A DNA stretch of 64,000 bases from the NCBI GenBank assembly GCA_023213395.1, contig CM041465.1, positions 16,802,001-16,866,000 on the forward strand, given 5' to 3'. The stretch comes from Cycas panzhihuaensis. Lineage: Eukaryota > Cycadophyta. Position numbers and translations under genes: made by a program. This document shows positions 11,801 through 22,547 of this stretch, piece by piece. Position 1 is the first letter of the stretch. Each line of letters opens with the position of its first letter. The notes beneath the pieces were generated by a model that had not been told where the DNA came from, did not search any database, and was given only the letters and a program-made list of their open reading frames with translations.

Positions 11801-11818
11801 TAGTGATCTTTCCAGGGA
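11801..11818 (+). other. Primer-binding site of element 1 (decayed)
   Basis: TAGTGATCTTTCCAGGGA, six bases after the LTR end. Elements 2 and 3 have TAGTGACCATATTAGGGA (25518) and TGGCAACCATACTAGGGA (61838) in the same place. The ancestral form looks like TGGCGAC...GGGGA, the Arg-tRNA type site usual for Tat/Ogre elements. Confidence 0.6.
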
Positions 11819-11839
11819 GCCACCATTTATCTTCAAGTA

Positions 11840-13860
11840 AAGTTATGGAAACAATAATACCCACACCTAAGCACTCATTGAGACTTCAAGGCCTTCTGCC
11901 TGATTCTTAAACATACATATTACACTTTGGTCAAGACATTTCATTATCATACATCGAATCCTTAGAGTTTTAATCATATGATATATATGTTTATCCTCCT
12001 GAAGATTCATCTCAACTATATAACATTTCCATAGAGAAGGGATATCTAGATCTGTCATAGTATCTTGGTGATCCTTCTTTTGTAGACCCTTCTTTCCCAC
12101 AAGAAGAACCACCCTCTACTCGATTACATCCATCTTTTCTTAAGCTGATTCTTTCTAAAATCCCTACCCCACTATGCATGCCTGGTTATTATGTTCCATT
12201 TCACTTGGAGACTCATACTATGTCCTCTTTACCATAACATGTCCAGACTGACCCCTTAGGTGAAGACTATGAGTCGATTGAGGTAAACCCTCCACCTGAA
12301 ACTATGCAGTCTCCTCACCCTTCTCATCCTCCTTCACTAAGACCTATTTTACAACCTTATTCTCTACTTATGGAGGAAGTTGATGATCATAAATAAAATC
12401 ATTCATAACCTCATCAACCTTCTCCTAGGAAGTAGGTTTAGGTTTAATCTTCCCATTCTATACCTCTTATCCACAAAGGTGATACTACCATAGTTGCTGG
12501 AATTCCTAGTACTATACACATTCCCACTTCTAGTTAAGCGGTTATGGCCTCACCTAGTTTATGACCGATTCAGTCTTATTCTACTAGGATTACCTCTTCA
12601 TATTATATTTCTTCTACCACTCAGATACCCCTTCATGTATCACATACTATTGGATCTCAAGGTGTTAGGCCTTGCCTACCATCACCTAGAGCATCTAATG
12701 TGATTTCCTCATCATAGCATATTTCTCATACTCACATACCCCATTTGCATGCTTCGATAGGGAAATCACAACTATTGGGGACTTCTAGGCCAATATCTTC
12801 TTCACATATTCTTAGGCCTAGCCCTCAACCTAACCCTTTCTAGACCCATAATTCAAGTTTCCTACAAAATCTCATATCTCAAACCAATTCTGTGGTTAAT
12901 CTCATAACATGGTTTGTTCCTCCTTCTACTCTTCCACTTCATAATATTTCACAATAACAACTATAATGATAACAACCTATGCATTCATCTATTCCTCATC
13001 TGACATCCTTACCTCAATGTCCTACTACATTGAGGTCAAGGAGACCCTTCTTAGACTATATGAAGTCTCCCTTTCTGCGTGAGATTTTGTTGTCACATAT
13101 GCCCCCATTTCTTCCTGAATTACCTCAAATTTTTAGTGACTCATCTAAAGACCCCACCTCCCATATATAAATATTTGTGCTTGCTTGCACAAACTTTATG
13201 CTATATGATTATCTTATGATATGTTTATTCCTGAAATCGTTTTAAGGTAATGCTTTGAAGTGGTTTTATCATCTTCCCTCAGCCTCAATTCTCTCATTTC
13301 AATAACTAGTTGACTCTTTTATCAACTATTTTGATGTATTAAGACCATTTGAGTTAGGCATTAAATCCTTGTTGGCAATTAAACAAAATAATGATGAAAC
13401 TTAAAGAGATTTTGTTAGGAGGTTTCAAGATCAAGTTTATGCTTGTCATTTATACCTCTATCTTAGTTTGCTATTTGATCTATTTACCAATGCATTGAGG
13501 CCCCATGTATGTTTGGAAGTTTTAAAACTTGGTCCTCAAATGTACAAAGAAGTAGTTGACCATTGTTTGTCTTTAGAAATATTTGAAATACAAGCAGGTA
13601 TTAAGAAGGTTAGGAAACCTATTCCTTCTAAAGATCTAATTTATCCTACAAAGGCTACCCATCTTGAGCCCACATATGATCATCTTAGTTCTTTGATTAG
13701 ATCACTTAAGCATGCGATCAATACTAAATTACATGTTCATGGTACATCTTCTACTCAATCCTCTTAAGAGACCAAAGTGATTCACTTGACCGAGCGGGGG
13801 AAGAAGTAAGCTCCTCCCCCACCTCTTCCTTCATCTAGAAAGATAAAACCTCCATACTTG
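11840..13860 (+). pseudogene. Gag of Tat element 1
   Basis: A plus-strand frame of about 620 codons, interrupted by stops mostly at Gln positions (CAA/CAG to TAA/TAG) and with little evidence of frameshifts. The N-terminal half is Pro/Ser/His-rich low-complexity sequence with PPEDSSQLYN and GDPSFVDPSF. The C-terminal third is the retrotransposon Gag domain: LPQIFSDSSKDPTSHI, GNALKWFYHLPSASI, QLVDSFINYFDV, then SLLAIKQNNDET and FLRRFQDQVY-like sequence, LFTNALRPHVCLEV. The last part, ETKVIHLTERGKK then a Pro-rich end, matches the corresponding ends in elements 2 and 3. It formed the virus-like particle shell. Frame resumes at about 11,990 and breaks off near 13,860 where the deletion junction lies. 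The 204-base minus-strand ORF over 11867-12112 is a shadow. Confidence 0.85.
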
Positions 13861-14296
13861 TTGATGAGCCTATGCCCCCAACTTTATTATTCTTTCATTT
13901 TGAAAAGAGAAACACCTATTGTTAGCTTTGAGTATTCACTTATTCACCGAGAGTTTACTCTTATTTGACAGTCTATTACCTTATTGATTTAGACTTTACC
14001 TTCACTCACTAGTTGGTTATCCTTGGGATTCTCCTTTTTGGTCATATATCACCATTTATTAATTATTTTTATTATCATCGATTCTCTTTATTATTCCCTT
14101 AGAATGGATACTCATTCTACTGCCTTCCCTTCATGCTTAAAGACACTGTGATTTTGTTTTCCTTTTTGCTTTATGTAGTTCATTCCTTAAGGAGATTGGC
14201 CCCTTTTCCTTTTAAGATTTTGTTAAAAAGGATAAATCCTTATTGTGCTGAGTAGAAGAGTTTCTTAAGAAGATGATTATGATCCAGTTCTTATAA
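13860..14296 (+). other. Post-integrase region fused directly to gag (deletion junction)
   Basis: From about 13,865 the sequence (ATGCCCCCAACTTTATTATT and onward) closely follows element 2 from about 35,730, which lies after integrase. Everything between gag and this point, some 5 kb, is missing. No coding sequence was seen. Confidence 0.7.
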
Positions 14297-14412
14297 AAAG
14301 TGAAAGTGAAAAGTAAAAAGAAAAAAAATAGAGAAAAGAAAAAGAAAAAGTGAAGTTAAAAAAAAAAAAGAAAGAAAAGAAAGTTGAAAGAAAGCAAAAA
14401 GTAAATTTATTA
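14297..14412 (+). repeat. Long purine tract (possible central polypurine tract)
   Basis: About 115 bases of almost only A and G on the plus strand. A matching tract lies at 36,119-36,216 in element 2, also between integrase and aRH. Pyrimidine interruptions are few. Confidence 0.7.
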
Positions 14413-14714
14413 TTTTCATCCTCTTGTAATCCAAGGTAAGTCACGTGGCAGATTTGTCCCCACCTATCCATCTATAGGTTGGGTTCATTTGGATGAGTCA
14501 TTTAGGATTTTTGGATCTAGCTGCTTGGGTCCACTATGGACTCGGTTATGATTGAACCCTGCTCGACACTTTGATCATAATTATCTTACTTGGGTTCCTT
14601 CTTCTTCCTTCATCATAGTCAGAGATCTATATCTACCACCACCTCCTTATTGATTAATTCCCACACCTTCCCTCATTGATCACACAGTATCTAAGTTTAG
14701 ATCCTCTCATTCCC

Positions 14715-15119
14715 ATGGCATTAAGTATCTTCACCAATGGGGGTAGTAGAAGAAACCCAAAACTGTTAGCTTCTGCTTGGGTGGTTTATGACCAATTAGG
14801 AAGTCCCTTCCTCTCCATAGGTTTCTTCATCCCTAGGGTGACCAATAATAAAGTTGAATACCTTGTAATTATAGGAGCCTTTTTAGATATCTCTCACTTT
14901 TACCTTGGACCTATTACTTTGTATGTTGATTCTCAAGTTATGGTTTATCAGGTGGTTGGTGTGTACCAGGTCTACTTTCCATGACTCCTTCTTTTGCATT
15001 GTCAGGCCTCAACATTGTTGTCTCTATTTGCCTTAGTAACCATCTAGTACATATCACATTCTTTTAATCTCAAAGCTGATACTCTTATTTCCTCTATCCT
15101 TAATGATCATGTTGATTAA
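14715..15119 (+). pseudogene. Archaeal-type RNase H (aRH) of element 1
   Basis: A frame of 134 codons plus TAA with two internal stops. Motifs: FTNGGSRRNP (first catalytic Asp changed to Asn), VTNNKVEY (Glu kept), LYVDSQVMVYQV (Asp kept), HSFNLKADTL (final Asp kept). The ATG at 14715 (MALSIF) is shared with element 2, and the total length is identical (405 bases). It stands as its own ORF, well after the place integrase would occupy. Archaeal-type RNase H degrades the RNA strand of RNA-DNA hybrids. Confidence 0.85.
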
Positions 15120-15149
15120 TCTTCCTTCTTCTAACTGGGGGCACACCAC

Positions 15150-15215
15150 TCTAGAAGGAGTATAAACTACCACTCTGGAATGAGTATAAACTACCACTCC
15201 ATGATGAGTATAAAC
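15150..15215 (+). repeat. Short tandem repeat, GAGTATAAACTACCACTC type
   Basis: Three to four copies of a roughly 25-base unit with GAGTATAAACTACCACTC. The same array follows aRH in element 2 (about 41,500-41,560), and a lone copy recurs at 15,730. Confidence 0.7.
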
Positions 15216-15219
15216 TATC

Positions 15220-16150
15220 AGTTTAGTAAGATTATAGGTTTGGGTAGTTATAAGATTATGGCAATAGGTATGAGACTAAAGCCAGATATATGAAAGGGCT
15301 ATACCCACATGGGAATCTTGGGCCATAGAGGATCTTGGTAGGGGGCAAGTTCCTAAAAGCTTCTTACCCATGGAAGGAGCCAATGAAGAATCTAATATAC
15401 TCGGGTAGTTAGTCATTTATTAAGTGAGATTAATTTTGTTTGTTAAATGATTTACTTCCTTCATGATATATTATATGAGTGTTGGATTATCCTATATTTA
15501 TATAATCTATTAGGAGTATGATGTGAGTTATATGGATTTCCTTGTTGGAGATTTATATTACTCCATCTTCTACTTTTATAAACTTATTACCATTTGTGTT
15601 CTAGATGATTTTAAGTTTATAAAAATAGAATAAGTAAACCTTTCAATTATCCCATTTTAATCTTTTATTTATCTCCTAGTTTTTGCCCCTTTTCTAACCT
15701 TATCTTTCCTAAACCATACTACTCTAGAACGACTATAAACTACCATGTATATAGTATGAATAAAACTAAAAAAGAAAGTACATAACCACAAAGAACAAAA
15801 AGAGTAAAAAATGATAAAAATCATTGTATATTTCCTTGGATGTCTCACATAAATGAATATATCCTATGTTGAAACATAAATAGGAATAAGAGGGATAAAG
15901 GTTTAGAGATAAGTAATTACACATAAGTTTTAAGAGAAAGAAGATCAATATATACATGATATCAAAAATATAGTACATATATCACCTAACTGACTCATCA
16001 TACATGATTTGTGGTACATGACATGTGATACACAATATATATAACTTGAGGCTCACAAAGTACCTTGTATCATCCTCTTTCCTCCTAAATGACATAAGAT
16101 ACACTCATCTCTACAATCCCTGATGAGATCCCTGAGGTATATTTGGATCT
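15220..16150. other. Element 1 non-coding spacer between aRH and the PMD gene
   Basis: AT-rich spacer that aligns with 41,570-42,330 of element 2 (GAGGATCTT, GGAGGGGCAAG, TATAATCTATTAGGAG in order). No ORF of substance; the minus-strand ORF over 15766-15978 is low complexity. Confidence 0.6.
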
Positions 16151-16161
16151 GCCCTTGGTTT

Positions 16162-17840
16162 CTAGCTATAAGTCTCTCCACAAGAATACTCTCCTCTAGG
16201 TGGGAGATGGTGTTGCTCCTGATGTATCATGCTACTCAATGATGGAGTATACCTAGCCCTTTCCTGAGCCAGTGTCATCCTTCGTAGGTGTCTCCTCTCC
16301 TCTTCACCTACCCTCAGTTCCATCTCTCCCCTCTGTACCTCCATCTGCATGCCCATATACATGTCCCAAGCTCTCAATGCATGGCGATAGTAGTCTATTT
16401 GGTCTCCCAACAATATGCGATCCACCACATTCCAAGCAGGTGCCTCATCTAATGCTGAAATATAGGGGAAGATCACTTGTAGCATCCTCTACACCTCTCT
16501 CAAGGTAACTGTCCCATCACCTATCCAATGGAAACATGTCATATAAAGTTAGTTCTTTAGAGAAGAAAACAAACTTTAAAAATAAAGGGAATGTAATGTG
16601 ATATGATAAGTTAACTAATTAAATCACATACCTAGAGATCTAGCTCCTGTTGGCTCTCCACCAACCACCTCACCAGTTGGTGGTGCCTCTACTATTTATG
16701 GCTCCTAATGACCCTTCTACATAGCTCTTCTCTCACTAGCTGTGACCTCTCCATCCGTGGCCTACCCATCATCAGATCCTAGCTCCATGCTCTGGGTGGA
16801 GCCCTCTCTCCTCTTTGTAGGTACCTCACCTCCCTGTCTAAGAACTTACTAACTAGTACCAACTCCACCACTAGAGGAAGCACCTCCTCATCCTACCTCC
16901 TCTCCCCTACCATCACCTCTATTACCATGAGCCCCTTTGTTGTGACTTTGTCCTCTCCTTGCCCCTACTATTGGAGCCTCATCAGTTGTTGCCCTCTTCA
17001 TAGCATCCATCTCATCATTGCTCCACACTAGGAGCCCAACATAAGCATCATCAATGAGCTATCTCCTCGTCATACTGCTCAGCATGGGACTAAGAGTCAT
17101 CCTCATAATAATAGCTAGCTTGTTGTGGATCCTCAATCTCATGTGCCACTTGTTCATGCTTGGATCCATAAATGTAAGCTCCCCTGGCTCTCCCCTTGGT
17201 TACATCAAAGGAATATGGTCATAGAGCCAGTATATTAATACAGAACTATAAGAAAAGCTACCTCTACCTATCCTCTGGATCTTAGATAACTGGTGACTAA
17301 TGCTATCTGCCATATACTATCCCCAGTTAACTTGAATCCCCTACTCACATCATTGTATAATCCCTATCCACTGAACTGGGATCTCCATGAAGTTTTATGT
17401 TCTCATAATTTGGTATGTGATAATAAGAGTGATGATCCTCCCCACCAATGGAACCTCATTCGCTACTCTGATCGCCTCGATCGAGATGCTATGCTGATCA
17501 ATCTAATTAACAAACCCTATAAAGAAAGTGCTACATCCCATTTGCGACTCCTCATCTATCACCCTAATCAGTCATGCTTTCTCCTTATGCTTACTCACGC
17601 CAAGAATCCTCCCTGCATCTCATGGGGTAATCTCCAGGTCTCTAATACTTCAAACTCTAAAAACACACTGTCTTGGTATCTAACAACTCATGAAGTCATG
17701 TAATATCTCATGCTTTGTGACCAACTGAGTTGACACACTGGCCCTAGCTAGCCCACACACGTATAGGATACCCTATCCCACCTCATCGAGCTAACTCACC
17801 AACTCCCTAATGGCAGCTCCTTCATTCTCATGAGTATCAA
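16162..17840 (-). pseudogene. Antisense PMD gene of Tat element 1, with intron
   Basis: Minus strand. The N-terminal plant-mobile-domain motifs line up with element A: LYVCGLA, VFRV, then LEITPxDAGRILGV, then IDQHSISIEAIRVANEVPLVGRIITL in segments, and the NFMEIPVQW region; many stops interrupt. A hydrophilic tail spans about 17,030-16,640. A likely spliceosomal intron at 16521-16631 separates a last exon encoding 107 residues with WDMYMGMQMEVQ, EEERRHLRRMTLAQERARY (ORF 16485-16162). The gene is antisense to gag and lies between aRH and the tandem arrays. The plus-strand ORF of 136 residues at 17293-17703 is the shadow of this gene. Confidence 0.7.
16521..16631 (-). other. Putative intron in the antisense PMD gene
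   Basis: Minus strand: TCTAG|GTATGTGATTT at the donor and TTGGATAG|GTGATGGG at the acceptor, 111 bases, AT-rich. Element 2 has GTATGTCAAT at the same place and 100 bases, with the acceptor AG decayed to AA. Coding sequence flanks both sides. Splicing is inferred. Confidence 0.5.
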
Positions 17841-17939
17841 CTCTCTCCAAAGCATGTAGTTCAAAAACAACAATTTGTTAGTATCCACTCTAAGTCAAAG
17901 ATCTCATATGACTAGGAGAAATTTCCAAATTTCTAAGAA

Positions 17940-18350
17940 TATCTTTAGAAAATAAAAGAACACAGTTTCACTACAAAAAATATAGTTTTAGAGTGAAAAA
18001 CATGATTTCACAGTGAAAAACACTTCCTTCCTTCAATAGTCCAAAATACTAAAGTGACATTTTTCATTATAAAATTGCATTTTTAGTATAGTGCCTACGC
18101 TTTTCACACTACATTATCGTGTTTTTCACCATAAATTAAAAAAATAAAAAAATATATACTGTTTCACTCATCGGGTACCTAGCTCGATGCTCCATTATCC
18201 TTTGCCTCACACTCTGGAGCTCACCACCTAACCAAAAGAGCTTGAAATCTTACTTGAATGAAGAGAAGTTATCTCTAGAATGCTCCTTTCTCCTTTGTCA
18301 TCCTCGTGCAAATGAATTGGTTTCTTTATCAACCTTATTATATATAGGGG
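17940..18350 (-). promoter_or_regulatory. Putative antisense promoter region of the PMD gene, element 1
   Basis: Upstream of the PMD gene on the minus strand. A TATA-like CTATATATAATAA lies at 18336-18347, about 500 bases before the gene. At 17,970-18,130 are clustered copies of GTGAAAAACATGATTTCAC-type sequence and its inverse, resembling the palindromes in the U3 of the same element's LTRs. Element 2 has a similar cluster at 48,240-48,460. Confidence 0.4.
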
Positions 18351-18636
18351 GCCCTTCTTGGCCCTTTTTGGACCTTTTAGCTGGTGAAATCATTTAGGAT
18401 AAACATTCAATCTATCAAAAGGAAGTGTACTCTAATTTGATCATAATCATCTCTAGATTTGTGTTGAATTATCATAAATATGTTCTTTTTCATTCTAGTA
18501 GAGTTCAAATTATTCAAAGGTTATTTGAGCTCTTTTTCATTCTCCCTATCAAAGTTTGATTAATCATCCAATCCTATTTTACCTAGTAACATATTTATCT
18601 TCAACAGGACCAACACTTTGAGCTTCTATTTACTTG

Positions 18637-19045
18637 TTGATGAGTATAAACTATGATAAGGATAACCAATCCCAATCTTATAGGTGCCTAATGATGAATC
18701 TAAACTAGGATAGAACACTAACTCCTAGCCTAAACCTCCATACCTATTAATGAGTTTAAACTATGACATGGATCCCTATGAATTTGATTATTAATGAGGT
18801 TAAAAGATGATAATTAGCCTTTGAAAGCCCTCACCTTGTTAATGAGGCTAAACTATGATGGGTTCACTCTAAAAAGTCATCTATTAATGAGCTCAAACTA
18901 TGATAGTTCATCCTTTTTATCTCAGCAAAAGGATTCTGCTCCAAAAAGTCACCTGTTAATGAGCTTAAACTATGACAGTCCATCCTTTTTGCTTTGGTAA
19001 AAAGAATTCCCTCTGATACTCGATTAATAAGAGATAAACTATGAC
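18637..19045 (+). repeat. Tandem array, TTAATGAG..TAAACTATGA unit
   Basis: About eight diverged copies spaced 45-70 bases (near 18637, 18693, 18748, 18792, 18838, 18884, 18956, 19024), core TTAATGAGCTTAAACTATGA. A homologous array occupies 48,930-49,350 in element 2 and a single copy is in element A (2961). Confidence 0.8.
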
Positions 19046-19059
19046 TAGGTGTATAATAG

Positions 19060-19385
19060 AAGCCCATCCGGTTTATGGGTATTTAGTGATGAAGTCTCAT
19101 CCAATTTGTGGGTAGTATATACCATTTGTTTGAAGGTGAAAATCCCATCCAATTTGTGGGTATTAGGTAGGACTTTTGATAACATTAGACACCTAGTTCT
19201 TTTAGGTAAAAGGACAAATATAGTGATGTTTTGAATACCCATTCCTTTTGGGTAGTGCGTTTGGTACCCTATTCTTTTGGGTAATGTGATAGATCCATAG
19301 TCCTTTTGGGTAATTTGATAGATGCCCAATCCTTTTAGGTAAGAGATGTGAACGAGACCTCTTTTGGTTAAGATTACTTATTCCT
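19060..19385 (+). repeat. Second tandem array of short hairpins, CCCATTCCTTTTGGGTA unit
   Basis: About nine diverged copies. The first three have the form CCCATCCAATTTGTGGGTA and the rest CCCATTCCTTTTGGGTA. Each can fold on ACCCA/TGGGT. The array leads to the polypurine tract. Confidence 0.75.
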
Positions 19386-19579
19386 TTCGAGTAACCCTAC
19401 CAATAGAAACTTTCTTGAATCAGGTTGTAATGAAGATTTCATTTCACCATAAAAGCATAGTTTCCCATCATTCACATATTTCATTAGTTTCTATCATTTT
19501 CACTAGAACAACCAACATCTACATTGTTACAACCATTCACCATCCTATGTTGCTTTCTAGAATAAAAGTCTCAAGTGCC

Positions 19580-19590
19580 AAGGGGGCAAA
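19580..19590 (+). other. Polypurine tract of element 1
   Basis: AAGGGGGCAAA immediately before TGTTTCACC, the 3' LTR start. Confidence 0.8.
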
Positions 19591-22035
19591 TGTTTCACCA
19601 AAACTTGGCCTCTTTAGTTGTATTTTGATCATATTGATAAATTGATGCTTGCTACATAGTTTTATTGATGATGATCAATGTATGTTGACTTGGTTTGATG
19701 GATTCGGCCCTATTTATTGAAATAATCCATGATTATTGATTGATAAAATGTAATGAATGATATTATTAGATTGTATTCCTATCATTTTGTCGATGACATA
19801 AACTATGGCGACAAAGTTTTCTTTATGACTAACTTGACTTCCTACTTCCTTTAAAGTTAGTTAGTTTTATCTTATTTTTTAGATTTCACCAATGTTCTTG
19901 CTATTTATCATCCTTTGGCCCTATTCTTAATGCATTTCACCTCATTATGAGTTTGTTCACTCTTTTATAAACTCATTATTATGACTATAAACACATTTAA
20001 TGCCAATTTTTATCATTTTTTGGTCAAATTCTCACTTTACTGAAATCACATTTTTCACCATATAAAAAACGTGATTGATCGTATTTTTTGAATAAAATCG
20101 TGCTTTTGGGGTAGCTGAAAAATGCAACCAATCACATTTTTAGAATAAAATCATGTTTTTGGTAGGTGAAAAATGTGATTGATCACATTTTTCACTATCA
20201 TGCAATAGAAAACTCAGCTAGCGCACCAAAATTTTACATGCTACCACCCAGATGTGATGGGATTTAATCCTTTTTATGCCCAGAAGCATTTAGAGAGTTA
20301 AGGATAGTTGAAAATTAGAAGAGAAGAAGTGATCATTGCTCCAGTTGTGAGATTTTATGAATTTCTTGGAGAATTCTTGAGGACTATTGTTGTAGCTTTG
20401 AAGACTTGATTTTCTAAAGTCTATTGGGTGAAATCTGAAAGAAGATTTATTGTTGAGACACTACTGCTTGATTGTTGATGGTCTAAACTTCCACTTTCTT
20501 GGATCTTCATCAATTTTTACTTCAAACTTCTCTTGATTTGGTAAGATCTTTCCTATTGCCTTTCAAGCTTGTTTCATAGAGTTTTGAAGGTGGCTTTGAC
20601 TTAGAATTATTTCTTTTTATTGGCTGATAGTTGTTGGACTTTTGTTTAGACTTTTGAAATTGAAATATACACTGAAAGATCTGCTCTTTGTGGAGTTCCT
20701 TAAGGATAGACTAGGGTGGGGCATGGTCATGTTTCCACCATACATCTAGCTACTCCTTCCCACTCTTTCACAGTAGCATATATTTCAGTTGGATTGACAC
20801 TCTTGTTTGGCATTATTTGGCTCTTGTTTGGCCTCTTTGGATTGCTGATGCTTCCTTCTTTGCTCTTGTTTTGAAGGAAAGTGTATGAAAAGTTAGTCAA
20901 ATGAAAAGAAAACTACCATTCTAAGGTGCTCTTTATAATAGGAAAGGAATACTTATTTTACATCTATCATTGCATGCACTTTTGTTTTCAGGTTAGCTCT
21001 TGTATCTTGAGAATCAAAATTTGATAGTGTTATTTGGTTGGATTATTTCTAATTTTTATCTTTCATATTGGGTTCAAGGATTCTTGTTGGAGCTTTCACT
21101 ACTCCAATAGTGATAGAATCTTCGATTGATTTTGTATGGATTATTATTATTCAAATTTATGATATGTCCACCATCTCATGGGTCTAAAAATTATCAATAA
21201 ATAATAATAGTTTTCTTTAAGATTCTCTCTCTCTTCTATGTATTATTTCATCACTTTAAGAAGATTAGTTGCATGCATCAAGGTTGGAACATATTAACTA
21301 GTGTCGCATGTAATTTAATCTCTCTTGAAAGGAAATTTGCATAAAGATTATGTGGTTATTTTTAGATCTTGAATAGTATCATTTCTTTTGAAGTAAAGTT
21401 TTCACATAAGAAAGCTACTTTATAGTTGCATGTGCATCTTTTATTTTTAAAAAAAGAATACAAAAATAAAAAGAACTTGCATGTATGGCTTCTAGTTTGT
21501 TTGTTTGTGATTCCATTACAAAAAATAAAAAAATTAGAAAGATTGATGTGAGTTTGATCTTGTGGTTTCTTTAATTGTATTATCTTACTTTCTTGGCTTT
21601 GCATCTTTACAACCATCTAGAAACCTAAGCAAGATAAACTATTGTTTCTATTAACTTACCCTCTCCTGCATCTTAGTAAAACTTAAAAAGTTGAACCGAT
21701 AATAAGAGAGGAGTCCCTAGGAAGAATATTGAACATATTGTAAGTGTATCCCTAAACTTAGAACTCCTTCATCGAGTTGTGTGGGTTAATAGATTTTATC
21801 ACCCTGTTTCACATCCACACATTTTATCCTACCCACTCTCACTAAGGTAGATGACACTACTAGGTGAAGACTCCTTCTTAGGAGTTTGGAAAATATAGTC
21901 CTTTAGGTCTCTTTTGAGCTTTATATTAGGTCTTCCCCAAGCCCCAAGCCATCTTTCTGGAAGCCTTACTCAGGATCCAACCAAAGACACCCCTAGAACA
22001 CCATCATCTTACTAGGGATAGACCTTGAACCACCA
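19591..22035 (+). repeat. 3' LTR of Tat element 1 (2.45 kb)
   Basis: Collinear with 9390-11794 throughout, ending GAACCACCA at 22035. It holds a near-perfect palindrome at 20166-20195: arms GTGAAAAATGTGAT and ATCACATTTTTCAC around TG. Confidence 0.85.
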
Positions 22036-22040
22036 ATCAC

Positions 22041-22545
22041 ATGGGGTTTTAATAGGATTGGGGATTGTCAAGAAGGGCGCTAGCAGACCCAAAATTTTAA
22101 TTAATCAGATTGGAGTCTTTCTGCATTTGTAAAAGAGAATTTAACCTTAACAATATAGTGTCTTGAACAATTTTTTTATACAAAAAGTAATGTAGGGTTG
22201 TGACGATAAGATTTTTATCAAAAAATTAATGTGATTCTTCTTTGTTGATGAGTCTTAGACTTCATGATATATCTATGTGATTTGAATGCACTAATAATAG
22301 TAGGATGGCATATCTCTATATGCAATTGTATGATTATGTCTGCATGGCTACTCTTCAATTTGATAATAGTGTATCTTTAGATTTTTCTTTTACTAGTGTT
22401 CTTCTTTTTCATCAATAGTAAACCTTATTAATGGGGTCCTTGTCATACTTAAGCTTGGGCAAGCTTAGACCAAGAGCTTCTAGTCTGATCCCAAACATCC
22501 AATGTAAGAAGAGGTAATACATAGAAGTAGAAGCATATAACACAC
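22041..22545. other. Unassigned sequence before the pyrophosphatase fragment
   Basis: AT-rich, no ORF of note. It may be the rest of copia D's LTR followed by the 5' flank or intron of the pyrophosphatase fragment. I see no further pyrophosphatase codons upstream of about 22,546. Confidence 0.35.
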
Positions 22546-22547
22546 AA

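Larger units (their letters stand above)
9390..22035 (+). mobile_element. Tat-lineage element 1, complete but internally deleted (12.6 kb)
   Basis: Both LTRs (9390-11794 and 19591-22035) are present in direct orientation and differ by roughly a tenth of positions over the first 300 bases by eye, mostly transitions. The flanks GTTAC and ATCAC are a weak, decayed target duplication. Inside are a tRNA primer site, gag, then a jump straight to the region that follows integrase in element 2, a purine tract, aRH, an antisense PMD gene, two tandem arrays and the polypurine tract. Protease, RT, RNase H and integrase are absent, so it was non-autonomous or deleted after insertion. Confidence 0.85.

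Noticed and set aside
15150-15215. Tandem GAGTATAAACTACCACTC units as a CRISPR-like array
   Set aside because: No unique spacers of regular length, few copies, plant retroelement context, and the same repeat sits in element 2.
17293-17703. 136-residue plus-strand ORF as a gene
   Set aside because: It is the complement of the decayed antisense PMD gene, which has recognisable motifs.
18637-19045. TTAATGAG..GA repeats as hammerhead ribozyme cores (CTGATGAG)
   Set aside because: The GAAA part of the core and the three paired stems are absent; the unit is a diverged tandem repeat.
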